From Ctenosaura bakeri (taxonomy: Eukaryota > Chordata > Lepidosauria > Squamata > Iguanidae), in contig CAOLHI010000059.1 in the NCBI GenBank assembly GCA_948474755.1, positions 496,001 to 560,000 of the forward strand: a DNA stretch of 64,000 bases, read 5' to 3'. Shown here one piece after another: positions 45,690 through 55,921 of this stretch (position 1 is the stretch's first letter; every line of letters begins with the position of its first letter). The notes beneath the pieces were generated by a model. That model did no database searches. It saw only the letters and a list, made by a program, of their open reading frames with translations, and was not told the origin of the DNA. The translations under genes were made by a program, and so were the position numbers.

Positions 45690-46380
45690 CATATTCCTCC
45701 AGTTACCAGAACCTTCTGCCCTCTTCCTCATCTTTGCTGTTTCTGTTTCCTCCACCTGGCAAGGCATCACCCTTGCTAAGAGATGAGCTGCCACCTTCCT
45801 CCTCATCTTTGCAGCTTCCTCCCCCAAGCCTAGCCTGGCCTTCACCAAATATGTTGAGCGGCAGTGCCTCTGGAGGAGCTAGCCAAGCTGGTGGTGTTCC
45901 TGTGGCAGCTCAGCCCTGCCCAGTGCTAGTCCCCTAGCAGAGCAATTGGAAGAACGATGAGCAACAGCAGGTGCTTGGGAAGGCTTGGGTGAGGGAGGTG
46001 GAGGAAGAGGTGGGACCAGGGGTAGATGCAGGCCTAGAAATGGAAGCAGCAACTTTGGGGGCAGCTGCTTGAAGAGCTGCCACTACACCTGGGGAAGGAG
46101 GATGGTTGTCCAACTTTTCATCTGTGACATATTGGACAGTGTACATCCAATAGCTATCAAGGTGTTTTTCATTAAAATATTTCTGATCAAACCAGTGCAT
46201 TTCATCTTTCTGCACTTTGGGCCTGTAGCATCATCCCCAAGTACTACTCCATCTGGAATGAATGCCTTTGATGTGGCTGTCTGTTGTTCTGCTCTGCCTC
46301 TTGGTCCACCTGCCTACCCAGGTCTACTACTGAATGTCTCCCTAATTCTCACTGTGTCTTCTTCCAGCGCAATATTTTAA
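45690..46380 (-). other. GC-richer block, possible degraded processed gene copy
   Basis: This block stands out from its AT-rich surroundings. The minus strand has a 93-codon open stretch (46,215 to 45,934) with 'WFDQKYFNEKHLDSYW', then an Ala/Pro/Ser/Thr-rich run ('AALQAAAPKVAASISRP'). Beyond it in another frame is 'EEDTVRIRETFSSRPG'. A T11 tract on plus (45,466-45,476) could be an antisense poly(A). I do not recognise a parent gene and there is no target duplication, so this may be chance. Confidence 0.25.
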
Positions 46381-46457
46381 CCTGCTCTAATTGTTGTTCT
46401 TTAACTGACTTTTCTTTGGGATAGCTTGTCAAGTTTAAGCTTGGAAATTCTCTAATG

Positions 46458-46590
46458 CAGTGGTTCTTAACTTTTTCTTTACCAGCGACCCTCTGCTAAT
46501 ATAATTTTTTGCTGGGACCCCCTCTCCCGATTTAACTCAAGATTTAAGTATTTATATTGAGATATAAGTATTCGAATAGTTATTTAAATT
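46458..46590 (+). repeat. hAT-like terminus, one-ended
   Basis: Begins CAGTGGTTCTTAACTTTTTC, then 'CAGCGACCCTCTGCTAATAT' and 'GCTGGGACCCCCTCTCCCG', a hAT-type start. No matching right end is found before the SINE at 46,598. Confidence 0.5.
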
Positions 46591-46597
46591 TCCAAAT

Positions 46598-46785
46598 ATT
46601 CAAATCCTTGCTCAGACACCAGATGACCTTGGGCAAGTCACATTCTCTCAGCTTCAGAGGAAGGCGAAGGTAAACTCCCTCTGAACAAATCTCTTCCCCC
46701 CCTGCAAAAAAAACCCCTGTGATAGGTTCACTTTAACACTGCTATAAGTCAGAATTGACTTGAAGGCACACAGCAACAAAGGAAA
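46598..46785 (+). mobile_element. tRNA-derived SINE, 5'-truncated
   Basis: Starts within the B box region ('CAAATCCTTGCTCAGACACC'), continues 'GATGACCTTGGGCAAGTCAC' and 'CTCTCAGCTTCAGAGGAAGG', and ends 'TTGAAGGCACACAGCAACAAAG'. Confidence 0.9.
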
Positions 46786-46884
46786 GGGACTAGCCATCCG
46801 CCTAACTGAGAAGTAGGTGCTACAATATCCCTAAAGTGTGATTTAGTTTACCCTTTGAATTCAATTTGCATCAAGGACAAGTAG

Positions 46885-47010
46885 GCCAAGGACAAGGGAG
46901 AGAGTGGGAGAAGAAGAGAGAAAGCGGAACATTTTAAAAGTGGCTGAAAAAGTGGGACAACAGAGGATTAATTGGGACTGTTTCTGTCAAATCAGGGCAT
47001 TTGGAGGATA
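46885..47010 (-). repeat. Dispersed repeat family R, copy 3, antisense
   Basis: The reverse complement reads 'CCCAATTAATCCTCTGTTGT', 'CCCACTTTTTCAGCCACTTTT', 'TTCTCCCACTCTCTCCCTTG', matching the 5' part of the other two copies. Confidence 0.65.
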
Positions 47011-47014
47011 AATA

Positions 47015-48920
47015 ATTCACCTTTGGGCTCTGGATCAGATCAGGACAGAATAAATCAAGTTTAAATTAGAAATAGACTTGAATCATCAGATCAGGAACCA
47101 AACCAGATTAGATGGCTTCTTCAGCCCAAATAATTATTTATAATATGATCTTATTACTCATAATATGATCTTAACCCTTAAAGTGCTCTTGAGAGTTTGC
47201 TGTGAAGCTTGTCCTGATTTTCTAACATATGTACTTCTCTGGTGGAAGAAGGAGATGTTGGGAGGCCAAGGGAACCCCTAGGCATTGCATCTGTGCTTTA
47301 CAAGTTCACAGTCCTTCCAAAAGAATGCACTGAAGAAACATCTCTGTAAACCTGGAATGTGCAGGAGTATTCCATCTCCCTTCTTACACAGAAAGGCTCA
47401 GGATCATATCAGGCAGAGCTACCGGAGGTGGGAACATGGTTAAAATCAGGAAAGCTCTGGGGGTCTCCCATTTAAAACACAATATTTAACTTGCTTAGCT
47501 TGGCTCCCTGCCAAGATTTCCCCTCTCCCAAGTTTCAGACCACTCTTTCCTCATTATGCCCAATTTCCAAAATGTGCATTTGAAGCCACACAGTAATCTA
47601 TACAGTGAAATTCCAGAGATACCCCAAAGACATGTTTAAAAGCAAAACAAAATTGAGAGTGTAGGTTGCCAGAAAACTAAGCCTTCATGGAACTGGATGG
47701 GTCGGGGGAGGCAAGAAATTCAAGCAATTTTGCAAAGGGAAAGAAAAATGAGACAAGACAGTTTCTCTCCAAGAAGTAGCCCTGAGTAGAAACTTGTTCC
47801 TTCAGCATTTTGTGCAAATGAGGCAAGCGAAGCTCCTAGTTATGTTATCAGTTGTCAAGATCCCTTAATGAGGTCTTCAGTTTTCCCTAGTCTTTCTCTC
47901 CTTGGTTTTGGCTTTTCTTTTCCCCCACTCCTTCCACACACCCACCAACACAGTGAATTAAAGAAAGATGCTGCCAAGGAAGGGCTATTATGCAAATTCA
48001 TGAATTTATAACACAGAGACCCACTAAGAAAGAGAGAAAACACCACCAAAATGCATTTCCTTTCACTCCTCCCCGCCACATACTCTATTGATCAGCAAGT
48101 GGGAGTGCTAAGATACAAGAGCAAGGGAGATAAATATGGCCCACAAAAGTTTTCCCACAGTCTTTAGCCTCTTCGGGATGTTAATCCTATTGAGAATATT
48201 TATGCCGGCAAAACAATGGCGGGGGGGGCATCCCAAACACAACACAACAGAGCCAGTGCTCCTACTGGCCGCCCCCCTCCCAGCACCGCAAAGACACTTT
48301 CTAGAGACCAGCTGCCTGTTGCCATCGTAACGGCTCTGCACAAGGGCAGCCCTGGGCACCACACTTAAAATACTTTAGACTCACCACATGCTTAGCCAAA
48401 GAAAGGCCAAGAGTTTCCATTTATCTCCCTGGCATCCTGATTAACCCAGACAAACTGCATCATTGGAGTTTCAATCGACACAGAAGGAAGCCTTCCAATA
48501 GTGTACCAAAGAGAGCTGTCCTTCCCGCTATATCATTTGGGATATATATCTATATCTAAATATCCAGACAGACAGGAGGGGGGAGAAAGACAGACAGAAA
48601 AAACAATTCTCTTTTTTTAAATCTGGATTGTAATTAAGATGTTTTGACAGATAGGTAGAATCACAGAGGATAGTTTTAACAGGAACAAATAGCTATTGCA
48701 ATTGTTGGGGTATACAATAAATAATAGCTGGAACACTAGTAACTGTCAAATCTTTATGCATCTGGTGCAGTGTACCCCATGTTACACTTTCTGTGGTATA
48801 AGACATAAGATTTAATTCATTTAGAATTTCGTCCCAGAACTATTTCCAGTTTTTGGTATGATTTTCAGAGTTACAGTCACCTTAACTTTTAACATATAGA
48901 AGGGTAGAAGGTTGTGAAGG
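47015..48920. other. Unrecognised sequence
   Basis: Nothing recognised in about 1.9 kb. Confidence 0.45.
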
Positions 48921-48927
48921 CTATTTA

Positions 48928-49544
48928 CAGTTGGCCCTCCACATTTGCGGGTTTGACTTTCATGGATTTGGTTATCTGTGAGTTTCTCAAACCCCTATCT
49001 CCCCCCGTTAAGTGCTTCTTTTCCAGGGGAAGCTTCCCTCTTGGTGGCTCTGATCAGGCTGTGCAGCCCTTTAAAAACCCGCTTCTGGTCCTCCTCCTCC
49101 ACCAGCCGCTGCCAGCCAGCTAAGAATGGCTCACAGCCCAATTTCTCAGCACCACAAACCCGCTCCTAACAACCCCACACACACCCAAAAAAGGAGACAG
49201 GCAAGAAAGAGGAATGTAGGGCCATCTGCCAACTTCCCTTTCCCTGACCTGGGCCATTGCTACACGACACTCTTATAGTGCGATGATTCCACTTTCAACC
49301 TCCTATGGAATCCTGGGGTTTGCAGTTCCGGCCCCTCCCGGAACTGCGAACCCCAGGATTCCATAGGAGGTTGAAAGTGGAATCATCGCACTATAAGAGT
49401 GTCGTGCAGAAATGTTCTCGGTTAGGACCTTGGACCCATTCTCCCCACCATGCTTCAGCTCTCTTCCTACAGACATTTGTGGTTTTTTTCTACTTTTGCA
49501 AGGGTCCTGCACCTTTAATCCTAGTGAATGTGGAGAGCCACCTG
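48928..49544. mobile_element. Tigger/pogo-like non-autonomous element with MITE insertion
   Basis: Ends CAGTTGGCCCTCCACATTTG and AATGTGGAGAGCCACCTG are inverted repeats. TA lies directly outside on both sides (48,926-48,927 and 49,545-49,546), as expected for pogo/mariner-type insertion. The interior follows the 23,988 copy until 'TTCCCTGACCT', where a 166-bp hairpin intervenes, then resumes 'GACCTTGGACCCATTCTCCC'. Without the hairpin it is about 451 bp, close to the 460 bp of its sister. Confidence 0.82.
49252..49417. mobile_element. Palindromic MITE family A, near-perfect hairpin
   Basis: Two arms of about 75 nt pair almost perfectly: CACGACACTCTTATAGTGCG, then ATGATTCCACTTTCAACCTCC, then TATGGAATCCTGGGGTTTGCAG, against their inverted partners, with a single T/C mismatch over the inner 70 nt. 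The loop is only a few nt of 'CCCCTC'. It differs from other family A copies (TCTTATAGTGCGATGATTCC) and lacks the 'GAGCTCTC' core, so it is a separate subtype and probably a recent arrival. It sits inside the Tigger-like element. Confidence 0.92.
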
Positions 49545-49714
49545 TATTTCTTAAGTATTCAGTGGAAGTTATGAAGGAAATATCTGTGCTAAATGCATGA
49601 GACAGACCTTGGAAAAGTTACTTCCCTCACATGCTCCCCTCCCTTCAATAGTGTTATCTTCCTCCAACAGCATGTCTGTTGTAGCACTAAACACAGAACA
49701 TAAAAATAATTTTC

Positions 49715-49790
49715 TTTTGAATTATGGCTCCCAGAATCCACAGCCAGCACGGTTTCTGGGAGTTACAGAGCTATTGTCCAAAACAATACA
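49715..49790. repeat. Short hAT-like palindromic repeat
   Basis: 'GAATTATGGCTCCCAGAATCC', then 'CCAGCACGG', then 'TTTCTGGGAGTTACAGAGCT': inverted halves of the 'CTCCCAGAA' repeat type. Confidence 0.5.
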
Positions 49791-49799
49791 CAATGTTCA

Positions 49800-50430
49800 G
49801 TGCTGAATTAGACACACTGTTGGAGGGAGACTGATAGAGAAAGAAAGATTGAGAAGGAAAGGGAGACCAAGGCTACTTTTAAATTCAAAATCTGAGGGGC
49901 ACACCCAATACAATTTATTTCCCTGCTCCCAGCCTCTCTTCCCTATTTGATAGAATTTCCTTTTCAAACCACAGATAAATATTGGTACAAAGGCATCAGT
50001 GGGTCTCGTGTTTTCTTAAGAGGTTTAGGAATTTATTGGATAGGCCCCTTTTGGACTGTATGTTGAATAAGGCTTGGCTATTCTGGCATGAGGGACATGC
50101 TACAAACATTTCATATCGTGCTCACACTTACTTTTCGGCTTGGCAGAAATAGGTGCATTTTGCTGCCCTAAAGCCTCTCCTCTCGTTTTTCTCCACTCCG
50201 ATGTAACTCCAAGCTCCCTACTGCTCTTTCTGTAAAAGATTCAGGAAATGGTGGCGGTGTGTGTGTGGGGTGAAGTAGTTGAGATAAAGATGGGATACCA
50301 GATGAAACTCTAAATTAAATGTAATGTCCAGGGTTTTTAAAATGCAAATAGCATCAACTGGAGGGAGAACTAGTAATTATCAGGGACTCATCTGGTAGGA
50401 AAGGGGAATGACTAAGTTTTAAGCATCACT
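49800..50430. other. Unrecognised sequence
   Basis: Nothing recognised. Confidence 0.45.
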
Positions 50431-50436
50431 ACGAAA

Positions 50437-50611
50437 CCACTCAGGCGTGAAAATCCACTGGGTGGCCTTGGGCAAGTCACACTCTCTCAGCCTCAACAGA
50501 AGGCAAAGCGAAAATCCCTCTGAACAAATCTTGAGAATAAAACCCCATGATAGGTTCACTATAGGGTCCCCATGAATCGGTAATGAGTTGAAGGCACACA
50601 GCAAAAACAAC
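50437..50611 (+). mobile_element. tRNA-derived SINE, 5'-truncated
   Basis: 'AAAATCCACTGGGTGGCCTT', 'GGGCAAGTCACACTCTCTCA', 'CATGATAGGTTCACTATAGG', then the tail 'GAGTTGAAGGCACACAGCAA'. Confidence 0.9.
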
Positions 50612-50614
50612 AAA

Positions 50615-53600
50615 GCTCATACAGCTCATAAACCTAGCAAAGTAGCATAGCAAAGATGCACTCTCCTAAAGTCAGATGAAATACTAAGGTGATTCTACTA
50701 AAGGATAATGAGGACTGGAGTAACAGCTTTTTCACAGTTCCATGGTGAAGTTGGTTCTCAGCATCCATCAATGGTGTGATTGATTTTATCGTCAAGAACT
50801 GGAGACCATTTTTATCCCACCTTGCTTTACAGAAGGGAGCCTCAGGTCCTGAGTCCAAATCTCAGGCCCCAAAGATGCAGTGGCATCTGTTCGCTTCCAT
50901 GTCAGTGAGGCAATGGATCTGCTCCAGCTTTTACTCTGAATTTTAAAAGAGCCATCCAAGGTGTTGAATCTGTTTTGGGGTTATAGCTCATAACTTTGGA
51001 TCACCTCTTTAAATTTCAAACTAAATCCCAGAGTGGATTCACTGCCCCTCTGGCATGGAAGCCAACAGTCACCATGACTGCACAGAAGATCACAACCATT
51101 TCCTCATGAGAACCATATCCATTTCTCCATGTGTGGTGGTTTCCTGGTCTTTATGCAGGCTTGGGTTGTGTGTGTTTTTTTAACCTGAATCCAGTATGAT
51201 TCCAGTTCAGATCATTTAACTTTTAAGAGAGAGATTTAAAATATTTTATCTACCAAATGGAAAGTTTTGAGACTATTTGTAGTCTTGCTAGTTTGATTTA
51301 TGTATCATGTTACTATTTATTTTAAAATATTTTAGTGCCCTGCTGAGAGTTTATTCATCTCCTTAAAATTTAGATAATGGCCACTGACGAGCAAAACCTA
51401 GTGGTAACTGTTCATTAGCTGTTTGCTCTTCCTCCACGCCTGCAGTTAGAAAGGAGTCTCTGAAAATACCAGTTTCTTTCTCCTCCAAATAAGGAGGAAC
51501 ATCTTGATAACAGCCAAATGCACACTACATGTGCACTCTGTTTATACAAAGTAAACACAACAATTGAATCATTTGGTTTTAATTTGCTGACTGGCCTAGA
51601 GAGCTTCCCTAAGAAGGGATATGGAAAGCAGCCCATAAATTATCAACAAACTCTGCACGGCTTAAGCTGCATCCCTCCATAGGAAGAGCTGCTCAGCTGT
51701 GATCTCTAACCATGTCACCCATAAAGAGATAACATAAACTTTGGCAGCCTTGCACACAAACTCAGAGGGAAGCTCAAAAGTAGGCATCCTGGGTTTGGCC
51801 TTCAGAGCCTATGCTTGGAAAAGGAATTCTTTTGGAGTAGAATTTGCAGTCTTCCATGCTAGCTCAGAGATTCTGGGCATATAGTCCAAAAGGTATCTTC
51901 TCCAAGCTCTGTTCAGTGCTTTAATCCATTTCACAGGTTACTTTGCTTTCTGGGAGCCTGCAACAGGTATGCAAATAGGTCTGAGAGGAGGGAGAGGATA
52001 GGTTGTGATAGCTCATGATGTGACAACGGATAGATAAAGCAGGAACAAACAGGTGATGCTAGTATCTAGGAAAAGGTAGCCTTGTTAGAATAGAAAATGT
52101 ATAGGACTAGGGTTTTTTATTAATGAAGAGTTGTCTTAGCTAGAATTTTTGATTGTTAATCTGGGAAATTTACTTGTATTTAAAAGGCAGTAACAGCACT
52201 CAGAACCAACAAGGGAGAATGCTATACCACCCTACCTCCCAGGTTGTAACTCCATCAAAATTTTCACCCACACTCCTATTTTACAGACAGATAATACTGA
52301 GACTGGGAGGAGCAATTATCACAAAGACACCCATGATGAGAAATTTTGGCCAGCCATGACAGGGACTCAGATATCTTCCATAAATCCAAACGTACCTTTT
52401 GCAGATCATTTATCCACTTGTTTATATTTGAACAAGCTTTTTATTTGACTTGAAAACACTGAACTTCCAGTTGGACTATAAATGAAATCTTCTGAGCTGA
52501 AAGGAAGTTATTGGAATGTTGCTGGCATCAGAAAGACACTGAGCTAGGAAAAGATTGCAACAGATTGAAGAAAACGTCATAGTTGGATGCAAATAAGCTT
52601 AGACTTGAGACCAAGAGAGGGCTTGCTATGCTGATTCGATACAGCTTCTGCTGGCTGAGCCAGAGAAAGGAATTGCAATCTTTTTAAATGCTACATCACA
52701 ATGTCAGCAGCCAGGAAGGGAGTGTGAGAGATGGATGAGAGATGCAGTTCAGAAGCTACAGAATGCTTGCACTCATTAATGAAATGGAAGATGCACAGTC
52801 CATCTGCTTGTGAAGGTTTATGGATTTAAAAAAAAATACATTCAGTTTAAATAATGGGAGAGTTGCCACGCAACTTCATGGTTAAGAAGTAAACAATATA
52901 TTTAAAGACAGACTCGGCTAAAATGACTGTTCTTTTTAATATTCTTATAATTTTATCTATTATTTTATCAGTATCATTATCTCTGAGTTGACAGACATTC
53001 ATACAGACGTTTCAACATAATCTATAGAAGCTTTAAAAAAATTTAACTGCAATAACAAAGAACCAGTATACCTCTCATACCATGCCTCTACCAGTCCCTT
53101 CTCTATAAGTGTTTTAGAGTGCTATTCTTAAAATGCCTTATGTCTATAAGCTCCCTTGCCAATCAATCTATATCCCAGTTTATGGTTCCTTGTGGACGGT
53201 AGTCAGGGTTGACAGGTATCTGTATTTATAAGGGATGTCTCTGATTTGAGAGTCCAAGATCTTGTCCCTTAGAGGATTGTAGGTGTCCCTTATTTTAAGG
53301 GGTGATCCTTCTTTAAGGCTGGAAAGCATGCACTTTATGTAGATTGAACAGAATACCAAAAAAGGGTGTATGTAGTCTCTTAATAAGGCCAAGTAAAGGA
53401 CAAGCAATTATATCAGAAGCTCACCACCAATACAAATCATTCAGTCCCCTCCTCTGTAGTTCTATAAGTTCAGTAGTTTCTCTTCTAAGTTGTGAGGTTT
53501 CTAGTCAGGTGTGCTATCTTTCCTATTTCTTTAGATATATTGGCTTTCAATTACTCCTGTGTTGAAATGGAGAGAGTTTACCCAAGAATAATATAAGGAC

Positions 53601-53700
53601 AAGTATATGCACCAGCAGGTGTATAATAGTAACCTATTATAGATATCTTTTGTTCATGATATACCATTACAATTTGAGACCATTTGGATGTTCTAATATT
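50615..53700. other. Unrecognised sequence
   Basis: About 3 kb without recognised elements, apart from a possible hAT-like scrap near 51,855-51,905 ('AGAGATTCTGGGCATATAGTCC'). Confidence 0.45.
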
Positions 53701-53714
53701 CTGCCCAACCTTAT

Positions 53715-53950
53715 GGGTAACTTGCCCATCTAGATTACTGCAATGTATGGTTTGGGGGAAAGCTGCCTTTTCAAGTTGATACTGAAGGTGCAGCTAGATG
53801 TTCTCAAGAATTTCATATAAAGCCTTATAACACTAGTTTTAAATTAATTAGATTATCTGCCAGTATGCATCAGGTCTAATTTCAAGGTATTTGTGATGAC
53901 ATATAAAGCCCTTAACTGCTTAGGATCTCAGTATCTGAAGGAATGCCTCG
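53715..53950 (+). mobile_element. Old L2 LINE fragment
   Basis: Frame-broken translation retains 'LDYCN' (53,731 area) and 'ICQYASGL', 'FKVFVMTYKALNCLGSQYLK' (about 53,875-53,940). These are the conserved L2 C-terminal region 'LDYCNALY...HWLP...FKVLVLTYKALHGLGPxYL' that is intact in the 55.6-59 kb L2. Confidence 0.72.
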
Positions 53951-54404
53951 CATATAGACATCTGTCCAATCATTAAGATTTGCCAAAGGGCTCCTTTTTG
54001 GGAGAAAAAGATCCTAATTGTAAGAGGTAACAAATTAATCGATCTTGAAGCAAATACAAGCTTTTTAAAAAGAAGTAGTCCAATAACATATTTCATTTCC
54101 CATATGAGCATATAATAATTTAAAAGGTTAATGAAACACTCCCTTCTTGCTGTACATGGATTTGGGGAATAGTGCAATGCTAGCAATATGCTTCGAACAA
54201 CTCTTGTCTAAGTCCTATTCATAACTCCCATTTGGAGAACTGAATCAATTATTGAATGATGAGTTGATGTGGTAGGCATTAATGGGCCTTCTTTAACAAT
54301 AGGATTCAGGCCCCTGTTTCTATCCCCTGTCCCTCCAACATATTGTCTCACCTTATGATGAAATATATATAGGTAGCTTCTCAGTCTTTCAAATATTACT
54401 TAGT

Positions 54405-54540
54405 GGTATTCAATGGTTATAAGAAACATCTTCCTTACTTTGTCAAAAGAGCAGGAAAGGGCATATCTGTGTTTTGCTTTCCACAAGAAATATTCTTTCA
54501 AGGTATTGCAGAAATGCACTTCCTCAATAGAGTCACCCTC
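54405..54540 (+). repeat. Repeat pair P, copy 1
   Basis: 'CAATGGTTATAAGAAACATC', 'GCAGGAAAGGGCATATCTGT', 'TTTGCTTTCCACAAGAAATA', 'ACTTCCTCAATAGAGTCACC'. It recurs at 59,660-59,790 in the same orientation. Class unknown. Confidence 0.75.
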
Positions 54541-54811
54541 TGTTGGGGGTCAGAATTTCCCAGAGTGTTAGCCCTTAGAGAACTCTTTTATGAGAGCTAA
54601 AACCATTAGGAATTGGCCTTCCTTTAGCAGAGTTGTAGAAAAAGCATGTCCCAATCTTTGTGTTGTCTTCCCTGAACTGGAGGCTGACTTGAAAGCAAAA
54701 ACAAGGCAGGCACCTTCAGGTTCCAAACTTAAAAGAATTACTAATAAACATTAAAATTACATATCCATTAGAGAAACTAGATCCTAACTAACTGTGATAA
54801 CTGAAGCCCCT

Positions 54812-55604
54812 GGCCCTTTTTGCATGGCGTTTTTAAAGCATATTAAGCACGCTCTCTCCCCCTTCACAAGCCGCTGTACCGCATGACGTTCTGGTGAACC
54901 AGGTTCTATCACAGCCACAGATAGTGCTGATAGCGTGTTTTCTTATCTTTGCCTGAAAGGCGAAAATAATCTCCCTTTCACGCATCGGTCGTGCAACCAG
55001 AGGGCCTGCGGACCCGTCGTCCGGTGTGCTTCTGGGAAAGACCCGGGAGTGGGTGGGGTGTGGGCAGTCCCTGCTGCCTGTCCCTCATGCAGCAACCCCC
55101 AGGGGACGCTCCGCCCAGCAGCAGGCCGGTTGCTGCCTCCATCGCAGCAGGGAACACTGTACGACACGTTGCTGCAAGACGCCACCCCGGGGCTGCCTCG
55201 CCACTCACACTCGAGATGACAGCAGCCTCCAGGGTCCGGCCAACTGTAGGTTTTTTAAAACCCGGCGCTATTGTTAGCACGTTACCACGTTACCAACGTA
55301 GTATGAAACAGCCTGTTGGCAGGATCTATTGTGCTAATGTTAGTACAATAGTTGGCGAAACAATAAAAAAAGAAAAGAAAAACCACCAATCAATCAGGGG
55401 TGGTGGGGCAGGGACAGGACGGGACCTGGGCATGGCCCAGGACGCTGACATGTGGACAAGGCACCGGGTGGGGACTGGTGCTCTCTCGCGAATGCCCTAC
55501 CGTGTGCAGACTGCAAGGGGCTTTCTACTGAGCCTCTTGCGATATTGGCAATATCGTGAGGACTCTAGTTCGTCGCGCCATCAAGGTAAGGTGCAAAAAG
55601 GGCC
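54812..55604. mobile_element. 793-bp TIR element with CCT target duplication
   Basis: Termini GGCCCTTTTTGCATGGCG and GGTGCAAAAAGGGCC are inverted repeats (GGCCCTTTTTGCA, 13 bp perfect). CCT lies on each side (54,809-54,811 and 55,605-55,607). The element is GC-rich and CpG-rich compared with its surroundings. It contains a 26-nt near-palindrome CTATTGTGCTAATGTTAGTACAATAG-type at 55,325-55,350, split here by one internal difference. The GGCC-C-TTT-GCA terminus links it to families A and B. Open frames overlap in all directions but none carries a transposase motif, so it is probably non-autonomous. Confidence 0.8.
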
Positions 55605-55755
55605 CCTGTCAGAGCTGCTGATGACGTGGTCCCTGTTGCTCAGGGTGGAGATGACGAGCAGCACCTGTTGGTCCCTGTGGCTCTGGCTGGAGATAAGTCC
55701 TGCAGCTCAAGAGCTCCCCCTGCTGCCATGGACCAAGCAGGCTCAGACTTTCCTC

Positions 55756-55827
55756 TGCCTGCTCCTTTAGGGCAACAGGGATCCGATTCTGTGCCTGCTC
55801 CTTTGGAGCAACAGGGATCCGATTCTG
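55756..55827 (+). repeat. Two 36-bp tandem units in the L2 5' region
   Basis: Units 55,756-55,791 and 55,792-55,827 differ at two positions. In one frame they give a 12-residue repeat, 'PAPLGQQGSDSV' then 'PAPLEQQGSDSE'. Confidence 0.92.
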
Positions 55828-55921
55828 AAGAGATAGATGCTTAACACCTATCTCACCTTCCGTTCGCCCTGCTACCCCAAGGTGTCTGGAGAGCAAACCA
55901 TACCACCCACAGAACCTTTCC

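Noticed and set aside
55325..55350. Near-palindrome as a transcription factor or origin site
   Set aside because: It lies inside the 793-bp TIR element and is more simply explained as part of that element.
54991..55770. 259-codon plus-strand frame
   Set aside because: It crosses the right end of the 793-bp TIR element into the L2 5' region. It is GC-rich with open frames on both strands, so it reflects composition rather than coding.
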